Assembly: GCA_964564595.1 (NCBI GenBank)
Contig: CAZMCA010000036.1
Location: 1 to 23,625, forward strand
From: JBEVOS01 sp964564595
GTDB taxonomy: Bacteria > Pseudomonadota > Alphaproteobacteria > Caulobacterales > Aquidulcibacteraceae
DNA: 23,625 nt
Direction: 5' to 3'
In this document: piece by piece, positions 21,893-23,625 of the stretch
Position numbering within the stretch: position 1 is the stretch's first letter
How the letters are laid out: each line of letters starts with the position of its first letter
Program-made: the position numbers and the translations under genes
Notes under the pieces: model-generated
What the model saw: only the letters and a program-made list of their open reading frames with translations
What the model was told of the DNA's origin: nothing
The model's database searches: none

Positions 21893-22576
21893 ATGTGCAA
21901 CGAATATCGCTTGAAGCGCACCGCCGAAGGCTGGGCCTGGGTGCACGTCGGCGGCGACGCCGTGATCAAGGACGGCGAGGACGATTTCTTCGACGTCTTC
22001 CCGGACCGCATCGCCCCCGTCGTCGCCAAAGCGAAGGATGGAACGCCGACGTGGCGCGACATGCGCTGGGGCTTTCCCCCGCCAAGCGCCGGCGCGCGCC
22101 CGGTCACGAACGTGCGCAACACTGCGTCCGGCTTCTGGCGCAATTGGCTCGAGCCACGCTGGCGCGTCGTCGTGCCATTCGACGAATTCGTCGAGTTCAC
22201 CGACGCAACGGCGAAGCGCAAATTCTACTTCAGCACGACCGACAATCAGCCCGCCGCCTTCGCCGGCATCTGGCGCCCGTGGACGGGTGTGCGGGGCACA
22301 AAGTCCGCGCCGATCGACGGCGAGCATCTCCTCTACGCCATCCTCACCACCGCGCCGAACGCCGTCGTCGCGCCCATCCACGCCAAAGCGATGCCAGTCC
22401 TGCTTGTCGGCGAAGACGAACACCGCGCCTGGCTCGAAGGCAGCGTCGAAGACGCGCTCGCCTTCCAAGCCCGCACCTTCCCACCCGAACGCCTCCGCGC
22501 CCGCGAAGCCGTCGCGTCCGACAAAACCGTCGCCGTCGCGCCAGTTAAGCCGGCGCAAGGCGATCTCTTCAGCTAG
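21893..22576 (+). CDS. SRAP-domain (HMCES/YedK-like) abasic-site processing protein
   Basis: A 227-residue SRAP protein. The family forms a thiazolidine crosslink between Cys2 and abasic sites in single-stranded DNA, protecting replication forks. Cys2 (MCNEYRLK, where most relatives have MCGR), Asn73 in VTNVRNTASGFW, Glu101 in VVVPFDEFVEF and His163 in VVAPIHAKAMPVLL correspond to the catalytic residues of YedK. The start must be 21893 because Cys2 has to become the N-terminus after Met removal. In-frame codons from 21818 would bury it. No ribosome site is evident, so the transcript may be leaderless. The C-terminus ends QGDLFS, resembling a sliding-clamp-binding peptide. It is divergent from the crotonase gene, and its end overlaps the next convergent gene by 8 bp. 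Confidence 0.93.
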   Translation: MCNEYRLKRTAEGWAWVHVGGDAVIKDGEDDFFDVFPDRIAPVVAKAKDGTPTWRDMRWGFPPPSAGARPVTNVRNTASGFWRNWLEPRWRVVVPFDEFVEFTDATAKRKFYFSTTDNQPAAFAGIWRPWTGVRGTKSAPIDGEHLLYAILTTAPNAVVAPIHAKAMPVLLVGEDEHRAWLEGSVEDALAFQARTFPPERLRAREAVASDKTVAVAPVKPAQGDLFS

Positions 22577-23486
22577 CAGGCGCTTCTTCCAACGCGCGCG
22601 GCGCCGCGAGCAAGCGCGCTTGCTCGGCGCGCGAGCGGTACAGAAAGTCGTACGGCAGCCCAAGCCGCATGCTCGCCTGGCACGCGGGCGATGATTTCAC
22701 CGGGATGCGCTCGGCCAACGCGCCGGCGCTCTTCAGCGCCAGCGTATCGGCCCACGTCAGATCGAACGCGCGCCCGAGCTTCAGCACATCGCGCACAGAC
22801 TGAGGCAGCAACGAAACGGAAGCGCGCGCCAGCGCGACGTGCAAAAATTTCGGAATGCTCGGCGCCGCGCGCCCCGACTGAATGATGTCCAGAAACTCCG
22901 TGACGATCGGATGCGCTTCAAAGCCCGGCGCAAGGCGCGCGAGCATTGCATCGAAATCCGCCGTCGAGAGAATTGGGTTTTGCGCGCCGTAGAGCCGCCC
23001 AACCGTCGCGCCTTCGCGATAGAAGCGATCCTGCTCCGCCAGCGTCAGAGGCGCCACGAAACGTGCATACGCCGTGCAAAACCCATACGCCGCCGTCGCC
23101 GCCACCCAATCGAGCAGCTCCACATCGAGCGCCTGATACGCGCGCCCGCTTGGGGTGTCGCCGCGCACCCGCGTATGCATGTTCGTGACGCCCGCGATCA
23201 CGCGCTCGGCGGCATTCTTGGGCCCATAGACGCCCACCATCGCCGCAACGCCCGTGCGCTTGGAACGCCCAATCGGATCGGCCTTGTACGTCGAGTGATC
23301 CCACACGCCCGAGCGAATGCGCGGATCGGCGAACTCCAGCAGCACCGCCGCGATCCCGCCAATGCCGAGCGCGATCGGGTTCTTGTAGATGCGCCACTGC
23401 ATCGAATCGGGCGCGAAAAATGCCGGCGCGCCCGGCGGGTTCGCAAAATCGATCTTCCAGCCCAGATAAGACGTGATCTCGCTCAT
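22569..23486 (-). CDS. DUF2236/MpaB-type oxygenase family protein
   Basis: A 305-residue protein of the DUF2236 family, which includes fungal MpaB and the rubber oxygenase Lcp, both heme b proteins. Family landmarks are YKNPIALGIGGIAAVLLEFADPRIRSGVWDHS, DPIGRSKRTGVAAMVGVYG (Arg77, Thr78), VTNMHTRVRG (His104), then LDVELLDWVAATAAYGF, which corresponds to the usual WVHATL block, and a downstream ILSTADFDAML. The His of the WVHAT block is Ala here, so heme binding or activity may differ. It is unrelated in function to the neighbouring SRAP gene as far as can be seen. The ATG at 23486 is the first in frame. The substrate is unknown. Confidence 0.85.
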   Translation of the reverse strand: MSEITSYLGWKIDFANPPGAPAFFAPDSMQWRIYKNPIALGIGGIAAVLLEFADPRIRSGVWDHSTYKADPIGRSKRTGVAAMVGVYGPKNAAERVIAGVTNMHTRVRGDTPSGRAYQALDVELLDWVAATAAYGFCTAYARFVAPLTLAEQDRFYREGATVGRLYGAQNPILSTADFDAMLARLAPGFEAHPIVTEFLDIIQSGRAAPSIPKFLHVALARASVSLLPQSVRDVLKLGRAFDLTWADTLALKSAGALAERIPVKSSPACQASMRLGLPYDFLYRSRAEQARLLAAPRALEEAPAS

Positions 23487-23584
23487 GGCGCGATCCTACC
23501 GGAGCGCGCCCACGCCCGGAACCTGACGCTTCAACCAGGGCGCCGCTTGCGCCCGCCGCCCATTTTTGGGAAGACCACCCCGCT

Positions 23585-23625
23585 GCGGGTGTAGTTCAGA
23601 GGTAGAACGTCAGCTTCCCAAGCTG
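23585..23625 (+). tRNA. tRNA-Gly (anticodon CCC), 5' part, cut by the window end
   Basis: The sequence begins GCGGGTG (acceptor 5' strand, 23585-23591), then TA, a D-arm GTTC-AGAGGTA-GAAC (23594-23608), G26, and an anticodon arm TCAGC-TTCCCAA-GCTG that stops one base short of its stem. The 7-base loop TTCCCAA gives anticodon CCC (23617-23619), decoding GGG. The 3' half should continue beyond the window. The 98 bases before it, after the DUF2236 gene, hold no recognisable gene. Confidence 0.93.

Noticed and set aside
1..23625. CRISPR array, insertion sequence, prophage or integration site
   Set aside because: No regularly spaced repeats, transposase, integrase or terminal repeats were found. 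The tRNA at the right end could serve as an integration site, but its 3' end is outside the window.

Overview
This window looks like a piece of an alphaproteobacterial chromosome with high G+C content. The evidence is the very high GC at third codon positions, a class I lysyl-tRNA synthetase, a methionine synthase split into two genes, class 2 PyrD, and an MlaA/MlaC pair. The overall style resembles Caulobacterales/Hyphomonadaceae, but the exact genus cannot be fixed by eye. Genes are densely packed, with many ATGA/GTGA start-stop overlaps and three convergent overlaps of a few bases. I see no insertion sequence, prophage, CRISPR array or other clear sign of recent transfer. Most of the window is ordinary chromosomal housekeeping and accessory metabolism.

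Layout. (1) 1-3654, minus strand: a methionine-cycle operon made of an ArsR-type regulator fused to a methyltransferase-like sensor domain (SahR-like), metF, the homocysteine half of MetH, and the start of the folate/cobalamin half of MetH, which runs off the left edge. A perfect 7+7 bp inverted repeat sits on the regulator's start and is the best candidate operator. (2) 3776-5235, plus: mlaA and mlaC, phospholipid trafficking proteins, closed by a strong terminator. (3) 5293-7742, minus: a DUF952 protein and pyrD in overlap, then an unrecognised protein with a nuclease-like C-terminal pattern. (4) 7863-11982, plus: an XRE/S24 repressor, a histidine phosphatase, a SAM methyltransferase, an amidohydrolase and a class C beta-lactamase-like serine hydrolase. 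(5) 11972-14178: a low-molecular-weight phosphatase (minus), asd (plus) and a SixA-like phosphatase (minus). (6) 14286-17831, plus: class I lysyl-tRNA synthetase, a membrane glycosyltransferase and a small membrane protein.

(7) 17895-20981, plus: two acyl-CoA dehydrogenase-like genes flank a metallo-beta-lactamase-fold gene that carries a flavodiiron-like metal ligand pattern. One dehydrogenase has the likely catalytic Glu and lacks the usual RxQFG segment. The other is the reverse. This suggests one heteromeric enzyme. (8) 21054-23486: a crotonase-family protein (minus), an SRAP/HMCES-type abasic-site protein (plus) and a DUF2236/MpaB-family protein (minus). (9) 23585-23625: the 5' part of a tRNA-Gly (anticodon CCC), cut by the window end.

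The most worthwhile leads are the SahR-like regulator with its operator over the start codon and a split MetH behind it, and the dehydrogenase/MBL-fold/dehydrogenase operon. Lesser leads are the unidentified nuclease-like protein, the helically spaced GGTCC repeats before the S24 repressor, and a possible clamp-binding tail on the SRAP protein. All functional calls are from reading the sequence. No database search was run.
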